NCBI GenBank assembly: GCA_030653975.1
Contig: JAURYH010000039.1
Span: forward strand, 1-64,000
Source of the DNA: Hydrogenophaga sp.
GTDB lineage: Bacteria > Pseudomonadota > Gammaproteobacteria > Burkholderiales > Burkholderiaceae_C
Reading direction: 5' to 3'
DNA length: 64,000 nt
The notes beneath the pieces were generated by a model that saw only the letters and a program-made list of their open reading frames with translations, was not told the DNA's origin and ran no database searches. Shown piece after piece: positions 8,981 to 17,968 of the stretch. Position numbers and translations under genes: made by a program. Within the stretch, counting starts at the first letter, position 1, and every line of letters starts with the position of its first letter.

Positions 8981-9660
8981 CACGCCAGGGCCACACGCAT
9001 CTGGTCGATCACACGCTTGTAATCGGGCTTGCCGAAGATCGCGCTGCCGGCCACGAAAGTGTCGGCGCCCGCGTCGGCCACGCGGCGGATGTTGTCGACC
9101 TTGATGCCGCCGTCCACCTCCAGCCGGATGTCCTTGCCGCTGGCTTCGATGCGCTTCTTCGCCGCTTCGATCTTGCGCAGCGCGGAGTCGATGAAGCTCT
9201 GGCCGCCGAAGCCGGGGTTCACGCTCATGATCAGGATCAGGTCGATGTCATCGATCAAATAGTCCAGCACGTCCAGCGGCTCGGCCGGGTTGAAGGTCAG
9301 ACCGGCCTTGGCGCCCCGGGCCTTGATCGCCTGCACGCTGCGGTGCACATGGGCCGAGGCGTCGGGGTGGAAGCTCACCAGGTCGGCACCGGCGTCGATG
9401 AAGGCGCCCGCGAGCGCGTCCACCGGCTGGATCATCAGGTGCACGTCGATCGGCACCGGCGTGCCGTCGGGCTTCTTCGCGTGCGGTTTCAGCGCCTGGC
9501 AGACCATCGGCCCGAAGGTCAGGTTGGGCACGTAGTGGTTGTCCATGACGTCGAAGTGGATCCAGTCGGCGCCGGCGGCGATGACGTTTTTCACTTCCTC
9601 GCCCAGACGGGCGAAGTCGGCGGACAGGATGGACGGGGCGATGCGGTAGGTGTGGGACAT
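8980..9660 (-). CDS. rpe: Ribulose-phosphate 3-epimerase
   Basis: The enzyme interconverts ribulose-5-phosphate and xylulose-5-phosphate in the pentose phosphate and Calvin pathways. The 226-residue TIM-barrel begins [20 protein letters not shown] and has [20 protein letters not shown] (catalytic Asp and metal-binding His). [22 protein letters not shown] and LEVDGGIK also fit. The start at 9658-9660 matches the family; an upstream in-frame extension has no homology. It is translationally coupled to gph and divergent from apaG, with 88 bp between. Confidence 0.96.
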   Translation of the reverse strand: MSHTYRIAPSILSADFARLGEEVKNVIAAGADWIHFDVMDNHYVPNLTFGPMVCQALKPHAKKPDGTPVPIDVHLMIQPVDALAGAFIDAGADLVSFHPDASAHVHRSVQAIKARGAKAGLTFNPAEPLDVLDYLIDDIDLILIMSVNPGFGGQSFIDSALRKIEAAKKRIEASGKDIRLEVDGGIKVDNIRRVADAGADTFVAGSAIFGKPDYKRVIDQMRVALA

Positions 9661-9757
9661 GGGCGGGAGGCCGCCGGGAGGCGGGTCAAAAAGTGGCGTT
9701 CTCCGGCATTTTCGCAGGCCTGGCAAGGACTTGCCGCATCGCGGTAACATGCCGCTC

Positions 9758-10159
9758 ATGTCGAAATACCAGTTGACCTGCGAGGTCGAGCCCCAGTACC
9801 TGAGCGAGCAGTCCTCGCCCGACGAGGATCTCTACGCCTTTGCCTACACCATCACCATCACCAACACCGGGGGTGTGACGGCACAGCTGATCTCGCGCCA
9901 CTGGATCATCGACGACGCCCAGGGCCACACCGAAGAGGTCAAGGGCCTGGGTGTGGTGGGCAACCAGCCGCTGCTGCGGCCCGGCGAATCCTTCCAGTAC
10001 ACCAGCGGCACGCGCCTGCAGACGCCCAACGGCACCATGCGCGGCAGTTTTTTCTGTGTCGCCGAGGATGGCGAGCGGTTTGAAGCCCTGGTGCCCGAGT
10101 TCGCGCTCAGCGCCGGCGCTTCCGGTGCGGGTCCGGGCGCAGCGCGCGTGCTCCACTGA
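9758..10159 (+). CDS. apaG: ApaG domain protein (Co2+/Mg2+ efflux protein ApaG)
   Basis: This is a 133-residue fibronectin-type-III-like protein. The family signature is complete: [64 protein letters not shown] and MRGSFFC. ApaG is linked genetically to cobalt/magnesium resistance, but its biochemical role is not settled. Start ATG 9758 gives MSKYQLT; another ATG three codons upstream (9749) is possible. It overlaps no neighbour and is divergent from rpe. Confidence 0.93.
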   Translation: MSKYQLTCEVEPQYLSEQSSPDEDLYAFAYTITITNTGGVTAQLISRHWIIDDAQGHTEEVKGLGVVGNQPLLRPGESFQYTSGTRLQTPNGTMRGSFFCVAEDGERFEALVPEFALSAGASGAGPGAARVLH

Positions 10160-10211
10160 CCGCCGTCACGGGCAGCGGCGCGGGCACGCGCTGGCCCACA
10201 TCCACGCTTTC

Positions 10212-12437
10212 ATGACACTCACCGACCTGCTCGACACGCTGGACCCGGACGCGCCCCTCGCGCAGCGCCACCTCTGGCTGATGGACGCGTTGCGCTGGAT
10301 GCGCGGCGTAGGCGAAGATCCCCAGGCCAGCGTGGGGCGCGTGCGCCAGCTGCTGGCCACGGTCCGTGAAGACCCGGCGTGGCTGGCCCGCTGGCACCGC
10401 TGGTGGGCCCGTTTCCTGCAGACGGTGGACCTCACGCCGCTGCTGGCCGACTTCGGCTTCGCTCCACGCACGGCCTTTTTGAGCGAACTCGGCCACCGCC
10501 TGCGCCGCAAGCTGCTGCCCGGCACGCCCGAGACCAACGACATCACCGACCTGTTCGGGCTGTTGCTGCCGGGCCGCTTTGACGTGCGCTGGCTGCAGGC
10601 ACTGGACACCCGGACGCTGGAAGACATCCGTCTGCTGCTGCTCAGCGACGCACCCACGGCACCCGATCCACAGGCCCCGTCGCACTGGCAGGCGACCCTG
10701 CTCGACGCCCTGGTCTTTTGCGTCGGCCAGGTCAGCGCCACCGGTTTCGCCAGCGAGATCCGCGGCCGCATGAGCCACGAAGAGCGCGCCCGGCGCGCCT
10801 TTCACGCGCTGCCGGTGCAGGCGGAGGCCGTGCGCCGCAGCGCCCTGCGCCACGGCGCGCGCAGCGGACAGGTGCGGCACGAGGTGAACAAGCTGCGCCG
10901 CCAGCTCGATGTGTGCCGCGTTGCGGCCCAGTCGGTCTACGCGCACCTGGATGAACACGGCGTCTCGGTCGGCATCGTGTTCCGGCTGCGGCAGCTGGCC
11001 GAACGCATCGTGCGCATCCAGCAACTGCTCGACTGCATGCTCTCCGAGCAGCCCGACCGGGCCACGGCCGCGCTGCTGGCCGATCTGGCGCAACTCGGGC
11101 AGGACAACCGCAGCATCCGCGCCCTGGTCGCCCACAGCTCCGGCCTCACGGCGGCCAAGGTGGCCGAACGCAGCGCCGAAACCGGCGAACGCTACATCAC
11201 CCGCAACGCCAGCGAATACCGCCAGATGCTGGGCATGGCCGGCGGCGGCGGCGCCGTCCTGGGCCTGACCACCTGGGTCAAGTTCGGCGTCACCGCGCTG
11301 GCCCTCTCGGCCTTCTGGGCCGGCTTCGCCGCCGGGCTGAACTACGCGCTGTCTTTCGTGCTGATCCAGTTGCTGCACTTCACCGTGGCGACCAAACAGC
11401 CCGCCGTGACCGCGCCGGCCATGGTCGCCAAGCTGCGCGACATCCAGCAACGCGGTGCGGTGCGGCGATTTGTCGACGAGGTGGCCCACCTGTTCCGGTC
11501 GCAGATCGCCGCCATCCTGGGCAACGTCGGCCTGGTGGTGCCGGTGGTGGTTCTGATCAGCGTCGTGCTGGTGCAGGCCACGGGCACGCCCATGATCGAT
11601 GCGGGCGAGGCCTCCCACGTGCTGGCGTCCCTGCACCTGCTCGGTCCGAGTGTCCTGTTCGCGGCGTTCACCGGCGTGCTGCTGTTCGCCTCCAGCATCA
11701 TCGCCGGCTGGGTGGAGAACTGGTTTGTCTACTACCGGCTCGACTCCGCCATCCGCTACAACCCCCGTTTCACGCAGGTGCTGGGCGCCCAACGCGCCGC
11801 GCGCTGGGCGCAGTTCTTCCGCGACAACATCTCCGGCCTGGCCGCCAACATCTCGCTGGGTTTCATGCTCGGCCTGGTGCCGGCATTTGCCCAGTTCTTC
11901 GGCCTCGGGCTCGACATCCGCCACGTGACCCTGGCCGCCGGGCAGCTCGCGGCGGCGGCGGCGGCCCTGGGGCCGGCGGCGCTCTTCGATGCCGGCTTCT
12001 GGTGGGCCGTGGCGGGCGTGCTGGTGATCGGCCCGCTGAACCTGTTCGTCAGCTTCTACCTGGCGTTTCGCCTCGCCCTGAAGGCGCAAAACATCAGCGA
12101 CGTCAACCGCAGCCTGATCCACCTCGCCCTGCGCCGCCGCCTGCGCAGCCATCCGCTGGGATTTTTCCTGCCGCCGCGCACCGCGGCGGCGGCGCCGACC
12201 GAAGACGTCAGCGACATCGAAGCGGCCTGGGCCGCCGACACCCGGCACGACGCCATGGACGAAGCCAGCCGGCGCTGGGCCGAAGCCTACCTGGCGCGCG
12301 CGGCCGACGCCAGCGCACCCGCTGAAGACCTCTGGGAGCGCAGCATCACCAGCCCGAACACCGCGCCGGCACCGGGCACCGATGCGCCCGCCGCGGGCGA
12401 CGACAGCGCGCGCCTGACCGACCTGCGCACCCCATGA
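10212..12437 (+). CDS. Gcr-type 'site-specific recombinase' family membrane protein
   Basis: This 741-residue protein matches a family annotated as site-specific recombinase (Gcr/SpecificRecomb), common in Burkholderiales and Neisseria. The N-terminal 340 residues are soluble and helical. From about 345 there is a series of hydrophobic segments (GMAGGGGAVLGLTTWVKFG, ALSAFWAGFAAGL, VGLVVPVVVLISVVLVQA, LLGPSVLFAAFTGVLLF, GVLVIGPLNLFVSFYLAF), so it looks like a multi-pass inner-membrane protein. I see no tyrosine- or serine-recombinase catalytic motif, and the name should be treated as historical. The C-terminal 90 residues are acidic and low-complexity. The stop overlaps the thiL start. Start chosen at ATG 10212 (MTLTDLLDTLD); longer frames overlap apaG. 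Confidence 0.8.
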   Translation: MTLTDLLDTLDPDAPLAQRHLWLMDALRWMRGVGEDPQASVGRVRQLLATVREDPAWLARWHRWWARFLQTVDLTPLLADFGFAPRTAFLSELGHRLRRKLLPGTPETNDITDLFGLLLPGRFDVRWLQALDTRTLEDIRLLLLSDAPTAPDPQAPSHWQATLLDALVFCVGQVSATGFASEIRGRMSHEERARRAFHALPVQAEAVRRSALRHGARSGQVRHEVNKLRRQLDVCRVAAQSVYAHLDEHGVSVGIVFRLRQLAERIVRIQQLLDCMLSEQPDRATAALLADLAQLGQDNRSIRALVAHSSGLTAAKVAERSAETGERYITRNASEYRQMLGMAGGGGAVLGLTTWVKFGVTALALSAFWAGFAAGLNYALSFVLIQLLHFTVATKQPAVTAPAMVAKLRDIQQRGAVRRFVDEVAHLFRSQIAAILGNVGLVVPVVVLISVVLVQATGTPMIDAGEASHVLASLHLLGPSVLFAAFTGVLLFASSIIAGWVENWFVYYRLDSAIRYNPRFTQVLGAQRAARWAQFFRDNISGLAANISLGFMLGLVPAFAQFFGLGLDIRHVTLAAGQLAAAAAALGPAALFDAGFWWAVAGVLVIGPLNLFVSFYLAFRLALKAQNISDVNRSLIHLALRRRLRSHPLGFFLPPRTAAAAPTEDVSDIEAAWAADTRHDAMDEASRRWAEAYLARAADASAPAEDLWERSITSPNTAPAPGTDAPAAGDDSARLTDLRTP

Positions 12438-13444
12438 AACCCCGTGAAGACGCCGCGCCCGCCCCGGGCGCCGAGTTCGACCTCATCCGCCGGCACTTCC
12501 AGCGCGCAGAGGCGCCAACGACCCCCGCCGTGGCGCTGGGCATCGGTGACGATTGCGCCCTGCTGCAACCCAGCCCCGGCCACCAGCTCGCCATCTCCAG
12601 CGACATGCTGGTCGAAGGCGTGCACTTTTTCCATGATGTGGTGCCCGAGGCACTGGGGCACAAGGCCCTGGCCGTCAACCTCAGCGACCTCGCGGCCATG
12701 GGCGCCCGGCCGCTGGGTTTCACGCTCGCGCTGGCCCTGCCCCGGGCAGACGACGCCTGGCTCGCGGCCTTCTCGCGCGGGCTCTTCGCGCTGGCCGACG
12801 CGCACGCCTGCCCGCTGGTCGGTGGCGACACCACGCGCGGACCGCTCAACCTCTGCATCACCATCTTTGGCGAGTTGCGGCCGGGCCAGGCGCTGCGGCG
12901 CGATGCGGCGCAGGTCGGCGACGACCTCTACCTCAGCGGTTTGGTCGGTGAAGCCCGGCTGGCGCTTGAACTGCTGCGCGGCACCCCCTGGGCCACCGCC
13001 CACAGCGCGCCCGATGCCCTGTCCCGGCTGCGCGAACGGCTGGAGCGCCCAGCGCCCCGCGTCGCGCTCGGCCAGGCGCTGGCGGGCCTGGCCCACGCGG
13101 CGATCGACGTGAGCGACGGTCTCGCCGGCGATCTGGGCCACATCCTGCGCGCCAGCGGCGCCGGGGCCGAGATCGAACTCGACGCCCTGCCCCTGCCGCC
13201 CGACCTGGTGCGCCTGCCCGAAGCCCAGCGGCTCGAATGCCTGCTGCACGGCGGCGACGACTACGAACTGCTGTTCACGGCGGCGCCAGACGCCCGCGAA
13301 CAGGTGTTGGCCGCGGCCCGCGACAGCCAGACGCCGGTGCAGCGCATCGGCCGCATCACCGCCGGTGCGGGGCCACTGCGCCTGATCGGCCCACAAGGAA
13401 GGACAGTGGCCGTGCCCACACGCGGGTTCGACCACTTCGCCTGA
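12434..13444 (+). CDS. thiL: Thiamine-monophosphate kinase
   Basis: The enzyme phosphorylates thiamine monophosphate to thiamine pyrophosphate, the last step of TPP synthesis. The 336-residue AIR-synthase-fold protein has GAEFDLIRRHF near the N-terminus, GIGDDCALLQ (metal/ATP site) and SSDMLVEGVHF. NLSDLAAMGARPLGFTLALALP, PLVGGDTTRG, AIDVSDGLAGDLGHIL and LHGGDDYELLFT also fit. Its ATG overlaps the upstream stop (ATGA). pgpA follows 48 bp downstream; thiL-pgpA is a conserved pair in proteobacteria. Confidence 0.96.
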   Translation: MKPREDAAPAPGAEFDLIRRHFQRAEAPTTPAVALGIGDDCALLQPSPGHQLAISSDMLVEGVHFFHDVVPEALGHKALAVNLSDLAAMGARPLGFTLALALPRADDAWLAAFSRGLFALADAHACPLVGGDTTRGPLNLCITIFGELRPGQALRRDAAQVGDDLYLSGLVGEARLALELLRGTPWATAHSAPDALSRLRERLERPAPRVALGQALAGLAHAAIDVSDGLAGDLGHILRASGAGAEIELDALPLPPDLVRLPEAQRLECLLHGGDDYELLFTAAPDAREQVLAAARDSQTPVQRIGRITAGAGPLRLIGPQGRTVAVPTRGFDHFA

Positions 13445-13492
13445 CCGGTCCTCCCGGCAGCCGCCAACGCACCCGCGTTCCATAATCGACCC

Positions 13493-14050
13493 ATGATGGT
13501 TGACACCGATCTCCCGACGCGTGAGACCCCCACGCCACCCGCCGCCCAAATCGCCCCGATCGCTCACCCGGGCGTGCGCTTCCTGCTCGCGCACCCGGCG
13601 CATTTCATCGCGCTGGGCGCCGGGTCGGGTCTGGCCCGCTGGGCCCCGGGCACCGTGGGCACGCTCTGGGCCTGGGCCGTCTTCGCCCTGCTGCAACCCC
13701 GCATGTCCGACGCCGGCTGGGCGGCCCTGATCGGGCTGGGCACCCTGATCGGCTGGTGGGCCTGCACCGTGACGGCCCAGCACATGCGCATTGCCGATTC
13801 GGGCCATATCGTGTGGGACGAGGTGGTCGCCTTCTGGCTCGTGCTCTGGCTCGTCTCGCCCACCAGCCTCTGGGGCCAGCTCTACGCCTTCGCACTGTTT
13901 CGGGTGTTCGATGCCGTGAAGATCGGCCCCATGGCCTGGGCCGACCGGACCTTGAAGGGCTTCGGCCCGCGCGGCGGCTTCGGCATCCTGCTCGACGATT
14001 TTGCGGCGGCACTGTGCACGCTGCTCGTCATCGCAGCCTGGAGATTCTGA
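13493..14050 (+). CDS. pgpA: Phosphatidylglycerophosphatase A
   Basis: The enzyme dephosphorylates phosphatidylglycerol phosphate to phosphatidylglycerol at the inner membrane. The 185-residue protein shows GSGLARWAPGTVGTLWAW, a membrane segment, then DSGHIVWDEVVAFWLVLW with the acidic residues of the PgpA active site. AFALFRVFDAVKIGP and the terminal GFGILLDDFAAAL follow. Two consecutive ATG codons (13493, 13496) are possible starts. The next gene begins 1 bp after the stop. Confidence 0.95.
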   Translation: MMVDTDLPTRETPTPPAAQIAPIAHPGVRFLLAHPAHFIALGAGSGLARWAPGTVGTLWAWAVFALLQPRMSDAGWAALIGLGTLIGWWACTVTAQHMRIADSGHIVWDEVVAFWLVLWLVSPTSLWGQLYAFALFRVFDAVKIGPMAWADRTLKGFGPRGGFGILLDDFAAALCTLLVIAAWRF

Positions 14051-14051
14051 G

Positions 14052-14540
14052 ATGCCCCCGATCCCTGAACTGGTTGAGCAACTGGCCAGCGAACTCAAGG
14101 CACGCGGCCAGATGATGGTCACGGCCGAAAGCTGCACCGGTGGCCTGATCGCCGGCGCCTGCACCGAACTCAGCGGCTCCAGCGACTGGTTCGAACGCGG
14201 TTTCGTCACCTATTCCAACGCCGCCAAGACCGAGCTGCTGGGCGTGCCCGCGGCGCTGATCGGGGCGCACGGCGCGGTGAGCGAGCCGGTGGCGCAGGCC
14301 ATGGCAGCGGGCGCCGTGGCCAACGCCCATGCGCACTGGTCGGTGGCCGTGACCGGCGTCGCCGGCCCCACCGGCGGCAGCCCTGAAAAGCCGGTCGGCA
14401 CCGTGTGGTTCGGCTGGGCCACACCCGCTGGCGTGTTCACCGAGCACCGGCGTTTTGACGGCGACCGTGCTGCGGTGCGCCAGGCGACGGTGGCGCACGC
14501 GCTGACCGGACTGCTCGCCCGCCTCACCTCAGGCCGCTGA
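14052..14540 (+). CDS. Nicotinamide-nucleotide amidase (CinA C-terminal family)
   Basis: This stand-alone 162-residue CinA C-terminal domain protein resembles PncC, which deamidates NMN to NaMN in NAD recycling. Diagnostic segments are MVTAESCTGGLIAGACTELSGSS, GFVTYSNAAKTELLGVP, GAVSEPVAQAMA and SVAVTGVAGPTGGSPEKPVGTVWFGW (each matches the family along its length). The start ATG 14052 lies 1 bp after the pgpA stop; an earlier in-frame ATG lies inside pgpA. Its 3' end overlaps the convergent epimerase gene by 12 bp. Confidence 0.93.
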   Translation: MPPIPELVEQLASELKARGQMMVTAESCTGGLIAGACTELSGSSDWFERGFVTYSNAAKTELLGVPAALIGAHGAVSEPVAQAMAAGAVANAHAHWSVAVTGVAGPTGGSPEKPVGTVWFGWATPAGVFTEHRRFDGDRAAVRQATVAHALTGLLARLTSGR

Positions 14541-15509
14541 ACGCCAGGTCCGGGCCAGGCCCTCGCTGTACGGCGTGGGCCGCAGGCCGAAGGCCTGTTC
14601 GATCTTGCCGCTCTCGAAGCGGTAGCCGTGTTGGTACTGGTACATCATCTCGCGGTTCTCGCGCAGCACCGGCACGAACCAGCCCATCGCATGAAGCAGC
14701 CAGGCCGGCGCCACCTGCAGGCGATCGGGCTGACCGGCCAGCGCGCACACGGCCCGCGCCAGCGCCCGGCCGGTCACCGCCGCACCGTCCAGCGACTGCG
14801 CCGTGGGCAGGTGCCAGGTCTGACCGAACGCCTCGGGTGCCTGCCCCAGTGCGGCCAGCGCGCGCCCGGCATCGGGCGTGAAGGTGAAGGTGTGCGCCAG
14901 ATCCGGGTTGCCCACCCACTGCGGCGCTTTGCCGGCGCGCAGGCGAGCGAAGAACACCGCTTCGAGCAAGCTCAACCGGGCACCCGGGCCATAGAAGTCG
15001 GCCGAGCGCGCGATCAGCGCCTGCAGCTCGCCGCGCCGCATGGCGTCGAGCAGCGTGGAGGCGATGGCCGCGCGCACCTCGCCCTTGCGGCTGCAGGGGT
15101 TGAACGGCGTGTCTTCGGTCATGGCGCCGCCCACCCGGCCATAGGCGTAGACGTTGTCGAAGAACACCAGGCGCGCGCCGTGACGGCGGCAGGCGTCGAT
15201 GGTGTTCTGCATCACCCGCGGCCACTGCGCCTGCCAGACGGCCGCGTCGTAGGCCAGCCCCGCCACCAGGTACACCACCTCGCTGCCGGCCACCGCCTCG
15301 GCGGTGGCGCGCGCGTCCAGCAGATTGGCGGTCTTCAGCTGATCGCTGGCCTGCACCGCCGCCGGATGGCGCCCCACCTGGCGCACCTGCCGACCCTGGC
15401 GCGCCAGTTCCAGCGACAGCTCGCGGGCGATCACGCCACCCGCGCCCAGGACCGTGTGCAGGCCGGAGCCTGAAGAAGAAGAAGAAGAAGCGGTGTGTGG
15501 TTCAGCCAT
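14529..15509 (-). CDS. NAD-dependent epimerase/dehydratase family protein
   Basis: This is a 326-residue extended-SDR-like protein. The Rossmann glycine motif is VLGAGGVIARELS (about 20-32), atypical in having GAGGVIA in place of GATGFIG. LVFFDNVYAYG contains the active-site Tyr, but the usual Lys three residues later is not evident. DFYGPG and the C-terminal AFGLRPTPYSEGLARTW fit the family. Substrate is unknown. The N-terminus holds a Ser run (SSSSSSGSG) encoded by a (GAA)6 tract on the plus strand. It is divergent from a shortened LysR gene, which may once have regulated it. Confidence 0.8.
   Translation of the reverse strand: MAEPHTASSSSSSGSGLHTVLGAGGVIARELSLELARQGRQVRQVGRHPAAVQASDQLKTANLLDARATAEAVAGSEVVYLVAGLAYDAAVWQAQWPRVMQNTIDACRRHGARLVFFDNVYAYGRVGGAMTEDTPFNPCSRKGEVRAAIASTLLDAMRRGELQALIARSADFYGPGARLSLLEAVFFARLRAGKAPQWVGNPDLAHTFTFTPDAGRALAALGQAPEAFGQTWHLPTAQSLDGAAVTGRALARAVCALAGQPDRLQVAPAWLLHAMGWFVPVLRENREMMYQYQHGYRFESGKIEQAFGLRPTPYSEGLARTWRSAA
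15472..15490. repeat. (GAA)6 microsatellite in epimerase N-terminus
   Basis: Six GAA units (TTC on the coding strand) encode the Ser run of the epimerase-family protein. The repeat unit is three bases, so length changes would alter the number of serines without a frameshift. Confidence 0.9.
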
Positions 15510-15581
15510 GCGGTCATTGTGGGCGCCCGGATCGGGCGGCACAATCCACCGGATGTGCACACCGGTTGTGCATTTCTGAAC

Positions 15582-16013
15582 ATGTCCGACTTCAACTGGC
15601 AGCTGATTCCTTCGTTCCTGGCGGCGCACCAGCATGGCAGCCTGCTGGCCGCGGCGCGTGCGCTGGGCATCAGCCAGCCCACGGTGGGCCGGCATGTGAC
15701 GCAACTGGAAGCGCAACTCGGCACGCCGCTGTTCGAGCGCACAGGTCGGGGACTCGTGCCGACACCCGCCGCCCTGCGGCTGGCCGAAGCGGCGCGGGCC
15801 ATGGAGGCCGGCGCGCAGACGCTGATGCGCGGTGCGCAACAGGCCCAGGCCACGCTCGCGGGCACGGCGCAGGGCACGCTGGTGGCGGTGCTGTCCGATC
15901 TGCCGATGCCGGCGATGCCGGTCTGGCTGGTGGTGCACCGCGAGATCCGCACCAGCCGGCGCATCCGTGAGGTGGTGGATTTTCTGGCGCGCGAATGGCC
16001 GCCGATGTTGTGA
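15582..16013 (+). pseudogene. LysR-type regulator with internal deletion of effector domain
   Basis: This is a 143-residue ORF. Residues 1-65 are a normal LysR winged HTH (AAARALGISQPTVGRHVTQLEAQLG and LFERTGRGLVPTPA). After the linker helix and the usual GTAQGTL start of the effector domain (about 103), the sequence jumps straight to VAVLSDLPMPAMPVWLVVHR and IREVVDFL, which is the normal C-terminal end. About 150 residues of the co-inducer-binding domain are missing, without a frameshift. LysR proteins are usually about 300 residues. It may be an in-frame deletion pseudogene or a DNA-binding-only protein. It is divergent from the epimerase gene. Confidence 0.75.
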
Positions 16014-16023
16014 ACGAACCGGC

Positions 16024-17166
16024 ATGGAACCCTTCAAGAACCTCATCAACACCGGCACGGTGCAACGCGCAGGGCAACACCTGCAACGCGTGTGGCCGGC
16101 GTTCGACCGCCAGGGCTTTGAACTCCGCGCCGCCAGTGGCCTGGACGCCCTCGAATTCAAGGCCCGCGCCATGCAGCTCGCCGACGCGCTGGAGTCGGCC
16201 CTGCCCGCCGACTTTGCCGACGCCGCCAGCGTGCTCGAAGCCAGCCTCGCGCCACCCATTCCGCTGGACGCCCGGGGCGAACCTGCGGGCCTGAGCGACG
16301 CACAGGGCGAACAGGGACTCTCGGGCTGGGTCGTGTGGTCCATGGGGGACTATGTGGCCCGCCGCGGCATGGACGATGTGCCACGCGCCCTGCGCTGCCT
16401 GCACGCGCTCACGCAGCGTTTCTCGGCCGAGTTCGCGATCCGCCCTTTCATCCAGCGGGCACCTGACGCGGTGCTGGCGACGCTGGCGCAATGGGTCGAA
16501 GACCCGAGCGTCCATGTGCGCCGGCTGGTGAGCGAAGGCAGCCGCCCGCGCCTGCCCTGGGGTTTGCGGCTGCAGGCGCTGGTGGCCGACCCCACGCCCA
16601 CGCTGCCCCTGCTGCCCGCCCTGCAGGACGACCCGAGCGCCTACGTGCGCCGCAGCGTGGCCAACCACCTGAACGACATCGCCAAGGACCACCCCGAACT
16701 CGTCGCGGGCTGGGTGCGCGAGCACCTGCGTGCGGCCGGTCCGGCGCGCACCGCCCTGTTGCGCCACGCCAGCCGCAGCCTGATCAAACGGGGCCACGCG
16801 CCCACCCTGTCTGCCTGGGGACTGGGCCAGGGCCTGCTGGGCCGGGTTTCGCTCAGCCTCTCGGCCACCCGCGCCGCCGTGGGCGACGAGATCGCGCTGT
16901 CGGTGTCGCTGGCCTCCAGCAGCGCACAGCCACAGGACTTGCTGGTGGACTACGTGGTGCACCACGTTCGCGCCAACGGCTCCACCTCGCCCAAGGTGTT
17001 CAAGGGCTGGAAGCTCACGCTGGGCGCCCGCGAGCAGCGCGCACTGAGCAAACGCCACAGCCTGCGCCCTGTCACCACACGGGTGCTCTACCCCGGCAAA
17101 CACCGCATCGAGCTGCAGGTGAACGGCCAGACGCGGGCCCATGCGGACTTCGATCTGGTGAACTGA
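16024..17166 (+). CDS. DNA alkylation repair glycosylase, AlkC-like (HEAT repeats plus Ig-like domain)
   Basis: This is a 380-residue protein. The first 270 residues are a HEAT-like helical solenoid of the AlkC/AlkD family (WSMGDYVARRG, DPSVHVRRLVSEGSRPRLPW, DDPSAYVRRSVANHLNDIAKDHPEL), families that excise alkylated bases without base flipping. The last 105 residues (RVSLSLSATRAAVGDEIALS to FDLVN) look like a beta-sandwich, as in the Ig-like C-terminal domain known for AlkC. Both parts together favour AlkC over AlkD. Start is ATG 16024 (MEPFKNLIN), 10 bp after the LysR remnant. Substrate preference (3-methyladenine/3-methylcytosine in known AlkC) is inferred from family. Confidence 0.8.
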   Translation: MEPFKNLINTGTVQRAGQHLQRVWPAFDRQGFELRAASGLDALEFKARAMQLADALESALPADFADAASVLEASLAPPIPLDARGEPAGLSDAQGEQGLSGWVVWSMGDYVARRGMDDVPRALRCLHALTQRFSAEFAIRPFIQRAPDAVLATLAQWVEDPSVHVRRLVSEGSRPRLPWGLRLQALVADPTPTLPLLPALQDDPSAYVRRSVANHLNDIAKDHPELVAGWVREHLRAAGPARTALLRHASRSLIKRGHAPTLSAWGLGQGLLGRVSLSLSATRAAVGDEIALSVSLASSSAQPQDLLVDYVVHHVRANGSTSPKVFKGWKLTLGAREQRALSKRHSLRPVTTRVLYPGKHRIELQVNGQTRAHADFDLVN

Positions 17167-17369
17167 TCCCGCCGTCCGCCCCTCGGATCGCCCCTCACAG
17201 GGTGCAATGCGTCACACCACTGATGCATCCACACCAAAAAGGCGCCCCAGGGCCGGCGTTGTCACTTCTGACAGGCTGCCAGCGCCCTGTATGGCCCGCG
17301 CCGCTAAGGTACCGGTTGCGCCCACTGGCCCCAGCACCGACGGCAGGTCCTTGTCACACACCCCAAGCC

Positions 17370-17837
17370 ATGAGATTCCAGCAACTGCTTCAACGCCTGC
17401 CCTGGCTGCCCTCGTTCATGCCCAACCGTTCCGCGCCGGGGGCATCGCGTCTGTCCACGCCGGGCCCGACCACCCCCTGGCGGCCCGAGCGCCTCGACAC
17501 CCAGGCAGCGATCATTCACCATTTGGAATGGTGTGTGCTGTTCAACGAACACCTGGCGGTGGATTCGACCCAGACCCACCCCATCAGGCCGCTGCCCGAT
17601 GCGCACCACTGCGATCTCGGCCAGTGGCTGGCCCGGATGCACCCGCGCATGGCCGACCGGGACCCGCGCTTTCTCGATCTGCAGCAGGAGCACCGCCGAC
17701 TTCACTCCATGGCGTTTCAGGCGCTGGCGCTGGCCCGCAACAACAGCATGGCCCGCGCGAGCACCCTGCTCAACACCGACTTCGAGCGCAGCCGCGCCAA
17801 AGTACTCAGGCTGCTGCGCGAAATGCAAAAGGATTGA
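17370..17837 (+). CDS. CZB-domain (chemoreceptor zinc-binding) protein
   Basis: This is a 155-residue cytosolic protein. Residues about 45-150 match the CZB domain, a helical bundle that binds zinc through three His and one Cys: HHLEWCVLFNEHL, the core motif HHCDLGQWL, and QEHRRLHSMAFQAL. CZB domains sense zinc or hypochlorous acid and usually attach to chemoreceptors or diguanylate cyclases; here it stands alone after a 45-residue basic/proline-rich N-terminus. The ATG at 17370 begins MRFQQLLQRLPWLP. No chemotaxis gene is adjacent, so the partner is unknown. Confidence 0.8.
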   Translation: MRFQQLLQRLPWLPSFMPNRSAPGASRLSTPGPTTPWRPERLDTQAAIIHHLEWCVLFNEHLAVDSTQTHPIRPLPDAHHCDLGQWLARMHPRMADRDPRFLDLQQEHRRLHSMAFQALALARNNSMARASTLLNTDFERSRAKVLRLLREMQKD

Positions 17838-17840
17838 CAG

Positions 17841-17890
17841 GAGCCCCCCAGGGGGACCACGCCCTTGGACCGGCAAAGCCGGATCACCGG
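17841..17890 (-). repeat. C-family palindromic repeat, copy 1
   Basis: This is a minus-oriented copy of a repeat also present at 54841-54920, 58657-58707 and 61641-61690. It holds the palindrome CCGGCTTTGCCGG-like core (here ACCGGCAAAGCCGG) next to CCCCCC/GGGGG arms. It follows the CZB stop by a few bases and could serve as a transcription terminator. Confidence 0.75.
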
Positions 17891-17968
17891 CGTGTGCTGG
17901 GCGCGCGCCAGCATTTTCGCCATTTGCAGAGCGGGCTCACACGCGGTGAACGGGCGCGGCAAACGGGC

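Noticed and set aside
10107-12248. A 713-codon frame antisense to the Gcr-type gene
   Set aside because: His, Gln and Arg-rich sequence with no family resemblance; a shadow of high GC3 in the real gene.
12287-14209. A 640-codon frame antisense to thiL and pgpA
   Set aside because: It crosses two well-supported genes and an intergenic gap; no conserved domain pattern.
15670-17142. A 490-codon minus-strand frame across the LysR remnant and AlkC-like gene
   Set aside because: Composition and lack of motifs show it is antisense noise; the plus-strand genes have clear domains.
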